DNA of 64,000 bases from Lysinibacillus_B sp042920265 (GCF_042920265.1 NZ_JBDQZI010000003.1:248001-312000); one strand, 5' to 3'; positions 42,402 to 51,914 are shown, counted from the first letter of the stretch. Notes: generated from the sequence alone by a model not told the origin. Numbers and translations are program-made.

Positions 42402-42445
42402 AAGGCGTTACCCATTCAACGATTGAACAGGTAACGCCATTTTTA
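42402..42445. terminator. Terminator between convergent operons
   Basis: Stem GGCGTTACC / GGTAACGCC followed by TTTTT on the + strand; it separates the ferric-reductase-like gene from the kinase gene read towards it. Confidence 0.8.
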
Positions 42446-43687
42446 GTGTTTGATGGAAGGGAATAGGGTGCAAAATGTTGTACCTTTTCCTAACTCACTT
42501 TGTACTTGTATCATGCCGCCATGTTCTTTCACAATTGCTTCTGCAATAGACAGTCCTAGCCCTGTACCGTCTCTTTTTCGCGCAGCATCACTACGGAAAA
42601 ATCGGTCAAAAATAAGAGGAAGTTCGTCTTTAGCAATACCGATCCCTGTATCTTCAACAACTATTTTGATTTTCTCATCTGTTTGTGAAAGCTTTAGAGA
42701 GATAGAGCCATGCGGTGTATATTGTACGGCATTTTCTAAAAGTATATAAATTAGCTCAATGATTTTTTTCGGATCTCCAATCAATTGGACATCCTTTTCA
42801 ATGTCTGTTTGGAAAACAATTTCTTCTCGTAATGTTCGTTGAAACTTCTCGCTAATGCTTCCTAGCAAATCTGTCAGGGAGAATCTTTCTTTTTTTACTT
42901 CTAAACGATTTTGGTAATGTCGTGCTAAAAATAATAGTTTTTCTAGTAGTTCTTTCATTAGTTCAGCTTCATCTTTTAAATCTTGAATTAATTCTTTGCC
43001 AAAATCACTTACATTTTTGGATTCATCAGCTGCTAAAATATCAAGAGAGCTATAAAAAACACTGAGTGGCGTTCGTAATTCATGAGAAGCATCCGAAACG
43101 AAATTCTTTTGTTTTTCGAGCGCATTTTCAATCGGAACCATTGCTTTTCCGGCCATATAATAACTTAAAAAGCCAATAAATAAAGTAAAAATGATTACTA
43201 ACACAACAAATAGCAAAAGCATCTTTTGAAAAAAATGATATTGCGATGTGGTAGATTTCCCTAAAACAATATAGCCAAGTAACTCCTCTTCAAAGTGTAT
43301 CGGTTTGGATAAGAGAAGAAAATGTTCGTCATGCCAATGTAATCTCTTTACGAAACTTTCAGATGTATCTTCCACTGAATAGATGCTTTCGATTTCTTTG
43401 TATAAACCTTTATAAGTTTCATCGCCGTGAACTAACCTTTGCTCTTTTGTATAAATATAATAAAAATACAGGCGATTCGGATTAAATTCTAGTTTCCGGT
43501 CTTGATCATACATATGCTCAAAAAAGTCATGGTATTGTTCAGTATAATAGGTTTCAAGCTCTTCCATTTGCTGATGATCCATGAGTTGAACAAGTGAAAA
43601 ATAAAGAATGACAAGAAAAACGAAGAAAAAGCCTAAAAAACAAGTGGAGTAAAATACAGTTAATTTTTTTCGTGTTTTCTTAAACAT
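42443..43687 (-). CDS. Sensor histidine kinase
   Basis: 414 aa. Membrane segments near residues 10-33 and 155-180 enclose an extracellular sensor of ~120 residues rich in His, Asp, Glu and Tyr (YTEQYHDFFEHMYDQDRK). Catalytic parts: SDASHELRTPLSVFY with the phospho-His, N box ELIYILLENAVQYT, DTGIGIAKDELPLIFDRFFR, GTGLGLSIA. It overlaps the response-regulator gene by 8 bp. Likely senses something outside that the neighbouring redox genes act on. Confidence 0.92.
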   Translation of the reverse strand: MFKKTRKKLTVFYSTCFLGFFFVFLVILYFSLVQLMDHQQMEELETYYTEQYHDFFEHMYDQDRKLEFNPNRLYFYYIYTKEQRLVHGDETYKGLYKEIESIYSVEDTSESFVKRLHWHDEHFLLLSKPIHFEEELLGYIVLGKSTTSQYHFFQKMLLLFVVLVIIFTLFIGFLSYYMAGKAMVPIENALEKQKNFVSDASHELRTPLSVFYSSLDILAADESKNVSDFGKELIQDLKDEAELMKELLEKLLFLARHYQNRLEVKKERFSLTDLLGSISEKFQRTLREEIVFQTDIEKDVQLIGDPKKIIELIYILLENAVQYTPHGSISLKLSQTDEKIKIVVEDTGIGIAKDELPLIFDRFFRSDAARKRDGTGLGLSIAEAIVKEHGGMIQVQSELGKGTTFCTLFPSIKH

Positions 43688-44357
43688 AGGTCGCTCTCAC
43701 TCTGTAGCCGATGCCTCTAATATTTTCAATCATTGATTTTGGTCGCCCAGCATCAATTTTTTTACGAACGAGCTTTACTAATGCATCGAGGTTATTGTTC
43801 GTTATTTCATAGTCAAATCCCCAGACATGACAGTAAATTTGCTCTCGTGTTAGCACAATTCCTTTGTTGACAAAAAGATATTCTAATAAAAGAAATTCAT
43901 TTTTGGTTAACACGATTTCATCCTGATCTTTAAAAAGTGTCCTTGCATTTACATCAAGTGTTAAATCATCAATTTGAATGAATTGATTAACCGGTTTATC
44001 TTTTCTTCTTAAAACAGCACGGATTCTAGCTAAAAGCTCTTCCATCTTGAATGGTTTCACGACATAATCGTCAGCCCCTGCATCTAATCCTTGAATAATG
44101 TCAGAACTATCATCTTTCGCTGTTAATATTAAAATGCCACCTGAATATCCGTTCTTTCGAGCTGCTTTACATACGTCAATACCACTTATTTCCGGCATCA
44201 TCCAATCTAAAATGACAAGATCGTATTGGTCAACATGTATGTATTCTAATGCATCCTGACCATTATCGACGGCATCCACTTGGTGAAATTCTTTTTGAAT
44301 AATGTGCACAATATTTTTTCTTAAACGATCATCATCTTCTGCAATTAATATTCTCAA
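43680..44357 (-). CDS. OmpR-family response regulator
   Basis: 225 aa. Receiver with EDDD, phospho-Asp in LVILDWMMPE near 52, LTAKDD and VVKPFKMEELLARI; C-terminal winged HTH with TKNEFLLLEYLF and IRGIGYRV. Divergent from the 44588 gene, so it may control both that gene and its own operon. Repeated AT-rich half-sites of the TTAAC/TTAATC type lie in 44385-44450. Confidence 0.93.
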   Translation of the reverse strand: MRILIAEDDDRLRKNIVHIIQKEFHQVDAVDNGQDALEYIHVDQYDLVILDWMMPEISGIDVCKAARKNGYSGGILILTAKDDSSDIIQGLDAGADDYVVKPFKMEELLARIRAVLRRKDKPVNQFIQIDDLTLDVNARTLFKDQDEIVLTKNEFLLLEYLFVNKGIVLTREQIYCHVWGFDYEITNNNLDALVKLVRKKIDAGRPKSMIENIRGIGYRVRATYV

Positions 44358-44587
44358 TATACTCCCACCTTTACTTCGTGATTCATATTAACATTTTATG
44401 AAAATAACATGAAATTAATCTGAAAAATAGCATCGTAAGATTAATATCTCTACTGTCTATTCTACTCTAGAAAAAAGTTTTTAACTCCATTTTCCAAAAG
44501 TAATAAATAAGGTACTGTTTTTTCAGACATATTTCATATTGATTGGTTACATTAAAGTGGACAATCGATATGAAAAGGAGCTTTTTT

Positions 44588-45139
44588 ATGAGATATTTGA
44601 AAATACTATGCATCGCATTGACATTTATTTTTTCAATTCCGTATGGAACGACTGTATTTGCTGATGACGATTTTGAAGAGCACTATGAATATGACGACGG
44701 GCATGGTGACAGAGAAGAACACGAAGATGAGCGTTATGAGGACATAGGGGAGCTGATTGGTTGGTCTACATTGGTAACTATCGGTGTTGCAGCGTTACTA
44801 TTTCCTACAAGAAAAATAATGAAGTCGGTGATTACAACATTCCCACAGTCTAAAAAGTTATATGTATCATTTACAAAGTGGTTAGGTAAATACCATATAC
44901 TGATTGGAATAGCTGCCCTAGTGTTAAGTATATGTCATGGAGTGCTGATGTACTTGCACGAAGGGGAATTGGAGAGCGAAGGCATTACTGGATTAGGAGC
45001 CGTTATAATTATGGTCATCGCTGCTATCATGGGGGCGGTTTTATTTAAAAATAAAAAAGTTAAAAGTCTTCGCACAACGCATACAATTTTAGTGACTTTC
45101 GGAGTGGTTATCGTGCTTTTTCATATTTTCCTCTCCTAA
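44588..45139 (+). CDS. Membrane protein with acidic His/Asp-rich outer segment and bis-His helices
   Basis: 183 aa, ATG at 44588 with AAAAGGAG 7 bp upstream; longer frame starts lie before this ribosome site. Signal peptide or first helix, then DDDFEEHYEYDDGHGDREEH, an acidic, His- and Tyr-rich stretch like that of the protein at 39911. Four further helices follow. His in GKYHILIG, SICHGVLMYLH, LRTTHTIL and VLFHIFLS are spaced as heme-b ligands. Probably a small cytochrome-like partner of the redox cluster across the two-component genes. Confidence 0.65.
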   Translation: MRYLKILCIALTFIFSIPYGTTVFADDDFEEHYEYDDGHGDREEHEDERYEDIGELIGWSTLVTIGVAALLFPTRKIMKSVITTFPQSKKLYVSFTKWLGKYHILIGIAALVLSICHGVLMYLHEGELESEGITGLGAVIIMVIAAIMGAVLFKNKKVKSLRTTHTILVTFGVVIVLFHIFLS

Positions 45140-45193
45140 TGAAGTGAGTTGATTCAGCAGTTTAGTTAATACACGTTCAGCAAATACAATCAT

Positions 45194-45222
45194 TTGACAT
45201 TCTCTTCTACACTCCTTTATAA
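45194..45222 (+). promoter_or_regulatory. Sigma-A promoter of the iron-dependent alcohol dehydrogenase
   Basis: TTGACA (45194-45199), 17-bp spacer, TTATAA (45217-45222). Start of transcription ~28 bp before the ATG at 45257. Confidence 0.7.
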
Positions 45223-45256
45223 AAAGGTAAAGGGTATTTATGGGGGTAATGGGATA

Positions 45257-46456
45257 ATGTATAAAACGTTTTGTCGGACATACCAGCACACATTAAAGTT
45301 AGCATCGAAATGGATGAACTATCGATTACCCAAAGTAGTAGAAGGGAAAAATAGTGTATTAAAGTTACCTGAGCTTGTACGAAAGCAAGGAATACATCAT
45401 GTGTTAATTGTAACGGATCAAGGAATTACAGCACTTGGTTTAATGCAGCCGTTATTAGAAGGGCTTCATGCACAGCAAATTCGGTATGCAATATACGATC
45501 AAACGGTGCCTAATCCAACCATTACAAACATTGAAGAAGCATATGAACTGTATAAGCAAAGTCACTGTGAAGGGATAATAGCATTTGGTGGTGGGTCACC
45601 GATGGATTGTGCAAAAGGGGTTGCGGCACGTGTTGCACGTCCCAATTTGACTATCCCACAAATGAAAGGCTTACTTAAAATTCGAAAAGAAATGCCGCCA
45701 TTTTTTGCGATTCCGACAACGGCTGGTACAGGTAGTGAAGCAACGGTGGCCGCCGTTGTGTCAAACAGTGAGACACATGAAAAGTATGCATTAATGGACC
45801 CAGTATTAATTCCGCATGTGGCCGTGCTGGATCCATTATTAACGGTAAAGCTCCCACCATTTATTACGGCGACAACGGGCATGGATGCATTAACACATGC
45901 CGTCGAAGCGTATATCGGGTTAAGCAATACGGAGGAAACGCGTCGATATAGTCGTGAAGCGGTGACGCTTATTTTTGACAATTTATATACAGCGTATAGC
46001 GATGGAGAAAATATGGAAGCACGTAAAAACATGCAAAAAGCGTCCTACTTAGCAGGTGTTGCATTTACCCGTGCTTATGTAGGAAATGTCCATGCCATTG
46101 CCCATACACTTGGTGGTTTTTACGGTGTTCCACATGGCTTAGCAAATGCCGTATTATTACCATACTTACTTGAGTTTTATGGGGAGACGGTGCATAAACC
46201 GTTAGCCGAGCTGGCGGATGTCATCGGCATCGGGGCATCTTATCAGTCGGTAGCCCAAAAATCGACGGCATTTATTGAAGCAATTAAACAACTAAATCGA
46301 GATATGCACATTCCAGACAAAATCGAAGGCATTGTAAACCGTGATATCCCTTTAATGGTGGAGCGTGCGTTAAAAGAAGCAAACCCACTATACCCCGTGC
46401 CTAAAATTATGAATAAAGATGAAATGTTTTATATATACCAAATCATTCAGCCTTAA
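45257..46456 (+). CDS. Iron-containing alcohol dehydrogenase
   Basis: 399 aa group III dehydrogenase. NAD(P)-binding FGGGSPMDCAKG and the TTAGTGSE motif lie in the N-terminal half. The iron ligands are in DALTHAVEAYIG and in AHTLGGFYGVPHGLANA (Asp and three His). ATG at 45257 is chosen since the longer frame starts in the -35 box; the GGGGGT ahead is the ribosome site. It oxidises an alcohol or reduces an aldehyde; the substrate cannot be told. Single-gene unit. Confidence 0.9.
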   Translation: MYKTFCRTYQHTLKLASKWMNYRLPKVVEGKNSVLKLPELVRKQGIHHVLIVTDQGITALGLMQPLLEGLHAQQIRYAIYDQTVPNPTITNIEEAYELYKQSHCEGIIAFGGGSPMDCAKGVAARVARPNLTIPQMKGLLKIRKEMPPFFAIPTTAGTGSEATVAAVVSNSETHEKYALMDPVLIPHVAVLDPLLTVKLPPFITATTGMDALTHAVEAYIGLSNTEETRRYSREAVTLIFDNLYTAYSDGENMEARKNMQKASYLAGVAFTRAYVGNVHAIAHTLGGFYGVPHGLANAVLLPYLLEFYGETVHKPLAELADVIGIGASYQSVAQKSTAFIEAIKQLNRDMHIPDKIEGIVNRDIPLMVERALKEANPLYPVPKIMNKDEMFYIYQIIQP

Positions 46457-46522
46457 ATAAAATATTTGTGAATTTACTCGTTATAAGTTATTAAAATAAA
46501 AGCCTAGTCAATCTAATTGTTT

Positions 46523-46573
46523 AAACCCGCATATCACAATGTTAGAGAAAATCTAACAAGTGATATGCGGGTT
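46523..46573. terminator. Long palindrome between convergent genes
   Basis: Arms AACCCGCATATCAC / GTGATATGCGGGTT with an inner TGTTAGA / TCTAACA stem. It lies between the convergent dehydrogenase and IclR genes. The T-run is weak on both strands, so it is a probable rather than certain terminator. Confidence 0.6.
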
Positions 46574-46604
46574 AAAGGCTTACTTTTTGGTGAGCTGTTG
46601 TCTA

Positions 46605-47372
46605 TTAATACAGCTGCTTTTCGATATCAGCGGCAGCTTTTTTGATTTGATCGATTAATTGTTGTTCACTATAATCGTTGTACCGGACTTCCGGAATAAC
46701 GATTGTAATAGAAGCTAAAATATGATGCGAGGCGTTTAAAATAGGGGCGGTTACGGAACATGCACCACGTACGCGTTCGCCTCGACTTTTAGCATAGCGT
46801 TGCTTTCGAATGTCCTCTAGCTCTTGCAAAAGCTGTTCCTTTGATAACACGGTCTCATGTGTAATAGGCTCCAGTGTTATATTGTCAATGTAGCGTTCTA
46901 CATTAGGCATAAACGCTAACAATGTTTTCGACGAGGCCCCTGCATAAAGAGGAGATGTATCACCTACAAACATTTTAGTAGAGAGTGGGTAGGTTGAATC
47001 GTAATTTAAAATACATCTTCTTTCGAGGCCGTCAATTATATTCATCGAAACACTTTCACCGATTTCCTCATTTAGCTTTTTAAGTATAGGCTCCGCTACA
47101 ATGATTAAACTTGACTCTTCCTTCACTAAATTGCCTAAATATAATAGCGAATGCCCCAGCTGGTAGCGCTTTGTTCGTTCATCTTTATGCAAAAATCCTT
47201 CGTACACAAAGGTGGATACGAAGCGTTGTAAACTTGAAATCGTAATCCCAGTCTTTTTACTTAACTCTGTTAAAGAAAGGCTAGGCTCCTCTTTCGTGAA
47301 AGCTTTTAACACTTTAATCGCTTTGTGTAGCGACGACATTGTATAGTTTTTTTCGAATGTTTCTTTTTTCAT
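46605..47372 (-). CDS. IclR-family transcriptional regulator
   Basis: 255 aa. N-terminal winged HTH (SLTELSKKTGITISSLQRFV) and C-terminal effector-binding GAF-like domain (residues ~80-250, with GESVSMNIIDG, YAGASSKTLLAFMP, and SVTAPILNASHHILASITIV). Last gene on the minus strand, 44 bp after the CoA-transferase, so probably in the same operon. It likely regulates the acyl-CoA genes in response to their substrate. Confidence 0.9.
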   Translation of the reverse strand: MKKETFEKNYTMSSLHKAIKVLKAFTKEEPSLSLTELSKKTGITISSLQRFVSTFVYEGFLHKDERTKRYQLGHSLLYLGNLVKEESSLIIVAEPILKKLNEEIGESVSMNIIDGLERRCILNYDSTYPLSTKMFVGDTSPLYAGASSKTLLAFMPNVERYIDNITLEPITHETVLSKEQLLQELEDIRKQRYAKSRGERVRGACSVTAPILNASHHILASITIVIPEVRYNDYSEQQLIDQIKKAAADIEKQLY

Positions 47373-47416
47373 CTCGTCACCTACTCAAACAAAATTACTT
47401 TTATTATAGCGTACTT

Positions 47417-48559
47417 TTATTTTGCAAGAGAGGGTTTTTGAAATTGCTCTGTATGCTCACCAAGCACGGGGGGAGCTAACTTATATTGCACATTTAAGTT
47501 TGAAAATTGTAATGGATTTTTGATGAATTTTACTTTCCCATATTGCGGATGCTCAATTTCTCCAACCATATCGCGTGCGATAAATTGAGGTTGCTCCAAT
47601 GCTTCGGCAATGGTATTCACACGCCCACCTGGTATTTTGAATTGTTGCAATAGCTCAATCCATTCGTCACGTGTTTTGGTCATTGTAATGTTTGTAATCA
47701 TCTCCACAAGTACAGATTCGTGTTGTTTTCTTAACGAGTTTGTAAGGAAGCGTTCATCTGTAGCCCATTCCTCATGCCCAAGTACGGTACAAAGCTTGTG
47801 GAACTGTGCATCTGTTCCTGCGCAAATCATTAATAAGCCATCCGCACAATGGAATACTTGATAAGGGGCTACGTTATTATGACGATTGCCAAGTCGTTCA
47901 GAAACAAACTCAGTATTTACATAAGCACTGGCTACATTTGCTAAGCTGCTCATTTGTACATCGAGTAAAGATAAATCGATAAATTGCCCTTCATTTGTTT
48001 GGTCGCGCATACGAAGAGCGGCTAACACCCCCATGACAACATAATGAGAGGTTAAAATATCTGCAATGGGTACTCCGACCTTTGTAGGCTCTCCACCAGG
48101 ACTACCTGTGACATCCATTAATCCGCTCATTGCTTGAATGACAGGATCGAAGCCCGGTTCATAGGCAAGGGGGCCCGTTTGACCAAACCCTGTGACCGCA
48201 CAATGGATAAGGCGCGGATTTATTTGTTTTAATTGTTCGTACCCAAGCCCCATGCGCGCCATATCACCTGTTTTAAAGTTTTCCAGTAAGATATCCGCGT
48301 CCTTTACTAATTCTTTGAATTGTTCGCGTCCTTCTTCGGATTTTAAGTTGATCGTAATCGATTTTTTATTTCGATTGGCACATAGGTAATACGTACTTTG
48401 ATCATGAATGAAAGGTCCCCAGTCCCGCATACTGTCAGAGCCATTTGGGTGCTCAACACGAATGACCTCTGCGCCTAAATCCGCAAGTATCATTGACCCA
48501 GCAGGTGCCGCATAAACACGGGATAAATCTAAAACTTTAATATTTTCAAGCGGTTGCAT
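47417..48559 (-). CDS. Class III (CaiB/BaiF) CoA-transferase
   Basis: 380 aa. N-terminal LDLSRVYAAPAGSMILADLG and EVIRVEHPNGSDSMRDWGP are family hallmarks; NKKSITINLKSEEG and the GFGQTGPLAYEPGFDPVIQA segment follow, the latter with the active-site Asp region. It moves CoA between a donor acyl-CoA and an organic acid, here probably activating the substrate of the operon. RBS GGAGG 8 bp upstream. The acid is unknown (carnitine-like, dicarboxylic and aromatic acids are all known for this family). Confidence 0.9.
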   Translation of the reverse strand: MQPLENIKVLDLSRVYAAPAGSMILADLGAEVIRVEHPNGSDSMRDWGPFIHDQSTYYLCANRNKKSITINLKSEEGREQFKELVKDADILLENFKTGDMARMGLGYEQLKQINPRLIHCAVTGFGQTGPLAYEPGFDPVIQAMSGLMDVTGSPGGEPTKVGVPIADILTSHYVVMGVLAALRMRDQTNEGQFIDLSLLDVQMSSLANVASAYVNTEFVSERLGNRHNNVAPYQVFHCADGLLMICAGTDAQFHKLCTVLGHEEWATDERFLTNSLRKQHESVLVEMITNITMTKTRDEWIELLQQFKIPGGRVNTIAEALEQPQFIARDMVGEIEHPQYGKVKFIKNPLQFSNLNVQYKLAPPVLGEHTEQFQKPSLAK

Positions 48560-48572
48560 GATGAAGACCTCC

Positions 48573-49385
48573 TTATTTGTAAATAGGTTTGCGTTTTTCT
48601 ACTACAGCATTTACACCTTCTTTGAAGTCATCGAGCTCTGTCACGATGGCCATTTGGGATGAGATGTAGTCTAAGGCTGAGCGTAAGTCCATTTTTTGAC
48701 TTTGATAGACAGCCCGTTTAATAAAACGAAGCGTTGTTTGTGGGCGATTCGCTAATTCTTTAGCGTAATTCCATGTATATTGATCGAGCTCCTCGTCGTC
48801 CACAACAAATGTGACAATGCCCATATCTTTTGCTTCGTCCGCTGTTAAAACGCGTGCTGTCCAAAATAAATCGAGTGCTTTATCTAAACCGATTAGTTTC
48901 GGTAAGTAGTAAGCACCGCCATCTCCTGGAACAATCGCCACATTGATATAGCTTTCAGAAATTTTAGTAGATTTGGCAGCAATCCGAATATCACACATGA
49001 GGGCCATATCGAGTCCGGCGCCCATTGCAAAGCCATGCACTTGAGCGATAACGGGTTTATCAATTTCTTCTAAGAGAAGGGGGATACGCTGAATTTTTTT
49101 CCATAATGAATTTTTTCGGGCTAAGCCTGTTGAAGAAATATCTTCCTCACTTTTAAAGAATCCTTCCCCAGCTTGCATCGCCTTAATGTCTCCTCCCGCA
49201 CAGAACGATTTACCGTTTCCTTTGACGATAACAACACGAATGTCATCATCATCTCGAATCATTTCTAATGATTGAATCCATTGTGTAATCATTTCTTCAC
49301 TGAACGCGTTATATGCTTCAGGGCGGTTTAATGTAATCGTTGCGATATGATCTTGCACTTCAAATAATAAATCAGTCATGTTCAT
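48573..49385 (-). CDS. Enoyl-CoA hydratase/isomerase family protein
   Basis: 270 aa crotonase fold. The oxyanion-hole segments are SFCAGGDIKAM and HGFAMGAGLDMALMCD. In the catalytic region the usual crotonase glutamates are not obvious: the stretch reads SYINVAIVPGDGGAYYLPKL, where Asp of PGDGG may be the acid/base, and a KALDLFW stretch follows. It is therefore likely active but perhaps not a standard hydratase. It stands 6 bp after the acyl-CoA dehydrogenase gene and 13 bp before the CoA-transferase. Confidence 0.88.
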   Translation of the reverse strand: MNMTDLLFEVQDHIATITLNRPEAYNAFSEEMITQWIQSLEMIRDDDDIRVVIVKGNGKSFCAGGDIKAMQAGEGFFKSEEDISSTGLARKNSLWKKIQRIPLLLEEIDKPVIAQVHGFAMGAGLDMALMCDIRIAAKSTKISESYINVAIVPGDGGAYYLPKLIGLDKALDLFWTARVLTADEAKDMGIVTFVVDDEELDQYTWNYAKELANRPQTTLRFIKRAVYQSQKMDLRSALDYISSQMAIVTELDDFKEGVNAVVEKRKPIYK

Positions 49386-49391
49386 CTCTCC

Positions 49392-50453
49392 TTATAAAGT
49401 AACGGTATTTTTTGAATCAGTTAAGTACGTCCACAGACTATCACTGCCATTTTCTAATAATTCGGTTGCTAACACATCGCTCCAGTATGCGCTAGTTGCT
49501 CCTTCATCACGCCAAGCCCATAGTCTGCGTGTATATTGATGGAGGCTATGTTCATGTGTTGTCCCAATCGCCGCATGTACTTGATGAGCAATCGCCGCTA
49601 CTGCTGTAATGGCTTCTTCCATGCGAAGACAAGCATAGGCTACTTCATTTTTATGCGTATTAGAAAGTAAAGCAGCGGTAAAGTTATTAAAAGCGGCTAG
49701 TGAGATAGCTGTCTCACCAGCGAGCTGCACAATATGCTGCTGCACTAATTGGAATCGGTGAATTGGTCGACCGAATTGCTCGCGTTCTTTTGTATATTGA
49801 ATCGTTAGTTCATTCGTTTTATCAATGGCTCCTGCCATTAAAGCCAATTTAATAGCGGTTTCTAAAGTAGTGATATAATGAATTTGATCCGCCGTTAATA
49901 CGTTGGATACTTGTGAGACGGTTACATTGTGAAATGTGACAGTATCGCGCGGCTCACTAGCTAAGTTCGTATGATGTGTAATCTCTGCTTCACTTAAGCT
50001 CACTTCTACTAAACGCATACCTTCTCCGCTATTGGCGATCGTGACTAAGCGATTCATATGTCTTGCCCAGTTCACGTTGAGCGCTGTACCGCTTAATTGA
50101 TTATTTTCTAGCGTAAATGCTTGATTGGTAGAAACCATATAAGTCGCCAACTCTTCAACAATATTTAAATTTGCATATTCTAATAGATAATTAGCAAAGG
50201 TATTTTCTGCAAATGGAATCGGGACGGCGTATTTGCCTGTTAAGCGAATGATGTTTAATAAATCGTCTAAATCGCCACCTGCACCGCCATTTTCCTCGGA
50301 AATGGCTACAACTGTCATACCGTTTTCTTCAAATAGCTCCCATACTTCAGGGGACCACTTTCCTTGCTCAACTATATCGACTAAATCTTTATCTACATTT
50401 TCTTTTACCATCCGTTCGACAACGTCCAAAATCATATCTTTCATTTCACTCAT
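49392..50453 (-). CDS. Acyl-CoA dehydrogenase, second subunit type
   Basis: 353 aa, shorter and more diverged than its neighbour. Recognisable parts: EENGGAGGDLDDLLNI, the middle ALMAGAIDKTNELTIQYTKEREQFGRPIHRFQLVQ-type helix with its QFGRPI motif, and the AIGTTHEHSLHQYTRRLWAW segment. Overlaps the upstream dehydrogenase by 4 bp. Such adjacent unequal pairs commonly form alpha2beta2 acyl-CoA dehydrogenases in which only one subunit keeps the catalytic base. Confidence 0.87.
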   Translation of the reverse strand: MSEMKDMILDVVERMVKENVDKDLVDIVEQGKWSPEVWELFEENGMTVVAISEENGGAGGDLDDLLNIIRLTGKYAVPIPFAENTFANYLLEYANLNIVEELATYMVSTNQAFTLENNQLSGTALNVNWARHMNRLVTIANSGEGMRLVEVSLSEAEITHHTNLASEPRDTVTFHNVTVSQVSNVLTADQIHYITTLETAIKLALMAGAIDKTNELTIQYTKEREQFGRPIHRFQLVQQHIVQLAGETAISLAAFNNFTAALLSNTHKNEVAYACLRMEEAITAVAAIAHQVHAAIGTTHEHSLHQYTRRLWAWRDEGATSAYWSDVLATELLENGSDSLWTYLTDSKNTVTL

Positions 50454-51604
50454 TGTGCTACAACTCCTTTCGCCACTATACCGTATAGAACCTCTGACGT
50501 ACCGCCACGTATTGTAAAACCAGGTGCATGTAAAATCGATTGAGCCATAAAGCGATCAATTTTTCTTTCCGCATCAAGCCTTGGATACGTTTGTACAAGC
50601 AATCGTGTAATTTCAGGGATGCTTTGTTCAAATTTCGTTCCAACTGCTTTTATTAAAGCCGCTGGAATCGAGACGTCATCGCCTTTACCTGAATCTAATA
50701 ATTGTGCTACACCAATTGCGAGGTTGCGGAGTCCCCATAAACGCGCAATGATTTTCGAGGCTTGCTTTAAACCTTCTTTGTTGTTTTGACGTTTTAGCTC
50801 TTGAATTAATTCATCCATTAACGGAAATGTACTTAAAATTCGCTCAGGACCACTGCGCTCAAATGCGAGCTCAGCTAATCCTTGCGCCCATCCATTTCCT
50901 AACTCTCCGACGACCATGTTATCTGGTACAAAAACATTTTCAAAGAATACTTCATTGTAATGATGCTCGCCTGTTAAAAATTTAATCGGTACAATCGTAA
51001 TGCCTTCCGCTTTTAAATCCACAATGAGTTGACTTAAGCCTGCGTGTTTATTTTTTCCATCGAATGGAGTAGTACGTACTAAAGTGACCATGTAGTCGCA
51101 TAAATGAGCATTACTCGTCCAAATTTTTTGCCCATTCACAATCCATCCGCCTTCTACTTTTTCTGCTCGCGTACTGACGGAAGCTAAGTCAGAACCACTA
51201 TTCGGTTCACTTAAGCCAATGCCGAAGTAACATTCACCTTTAATAATTTTTGGCAGGAAAAATGCGCGTTGTTCTTCCGTCCCAAAGCGAAGTAGAAGGG
51301 GACCTGTTTGTCGATCAGCAAACCAATGAGCCGCAACAGGTGCACCAATCGCTAAAAACTCCTCTGTTAAAATATAGCGATCAATGGTGCTGCGTTCTTG
51401 CCCACCATATTTTTTGGGCCACGTCATGCCGATCCAGCCTTGTTCCCCAATTAATTTTGAAAATGCTGGATCATCTCCACTTAACCATGAGTCACATTTT
51501 GGAATGAATGTCCCTTTCTTTAACTCGTTTTGTAAAAAACTTCGAACTTCTAAACGGAATTGTTGTTGTTCTTCTGTAAATTGCACAGTTGGCAATTGCA
51601 ACAT
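50450..51604 (-). CDS. Acyl-CoA dehydrogenase, first subunit type
   Basis: 384 aa. Flavin-binding motifs GIGLSEPNSGSDLASV and GWIVNGQKIWTSNAHLCDYM, the FERSGPERI helix, and the C-terminal APGFTIRGGTSEVLYGI are complete. First gene of a five-gene minus-strand operon. It oxidises an acyl-CoA to enoyl-CoA and passes electrons to EtfAB, one subunit of which ends at the left of this window. Long-chain, branched or cyclic acyl-CoA are possible. Confidence 0.9.
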   Translation of the reverse strand: MLQLPTVQFTEEQQQFRLEVRSFLQNELKKGTFIPKCDSWLSGDDPAFSKLIGEQGWIGMTWPKKYGGQERSTIDRYILTEEFLAIGAPVAAHWFADRQTGPLLLRFGTEEQRAFFLPKIIKGECYFGIGLSEPNSGSDLASVSTRAEKVEGGWIVNGQKIWTSNAHLCDYMVTLVRTTPFDGKNKHAGLSQLIVDLKAEGITIVPIKFLTGEHHYNEVFFENVFVPDNMVVGELGNGWAQGLAELAFERSGPERILSTFPLMDELIQELKRQNNKEGLKQASKIIARLWGLRNLAIGVAQLLDSGKGDDVSIPAALIKAVGTKFEQSIPEITRLLVQTYPRLDAERKIDRFMAQSILHAPGFTIRGGTSEVLYGIVAKGVVAQ

Positions 51605-51633
51605 AGTAAAGCTCCCCCTCTTTTTACCGTATT

Positions 51634-51688
51634 GTAATAACTATTACTTTATATGTGTATTTTATAATCAAAATTAGTAAACGGTCAA
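51634..51688 (-). promoter_or_regulatory. Promoter and palindromic operator of the acyl-CoA operon
   Basis: On the minus strand TTGACC (51688-51683) and TATAAA (51666-51661) are 16 bp apart. Just past the expected start point a palindrome GTAATA-AC-TATTAC (51634-51647) lies where a repressor would block transcription; IclR or a TetR-type protein are candidates. Confidence 0.6.
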
Positions 51689-51914
51689 ATGTTTTTTAGA
51701 AAAATCTGAATTTTTTTATTTTTAGAATATATGTATGTTCGAGAATTACGCGGCAGTAGGGGAGAATTTTTTGTTTAAGAGAGGGATTTAACGGTATTTG
51801 GGATCGTTTAATTGCATAAAGGTGAAAAAAATAAAAAGGTTTTTTTAGAAAAAAATTGAAATTTAAAGAAATAGATTGTTATGATGTAGAAAATATTGTT
51901 TGGAGGTATGTGGA

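Noticed and set aside
45194..45256. Longer N-terminus for the iron-dependent alcohol dehydrogenase
   Set aside because: The TTG at 45194 is part of a TTGACA -35 box with a good -10 17 bp later.
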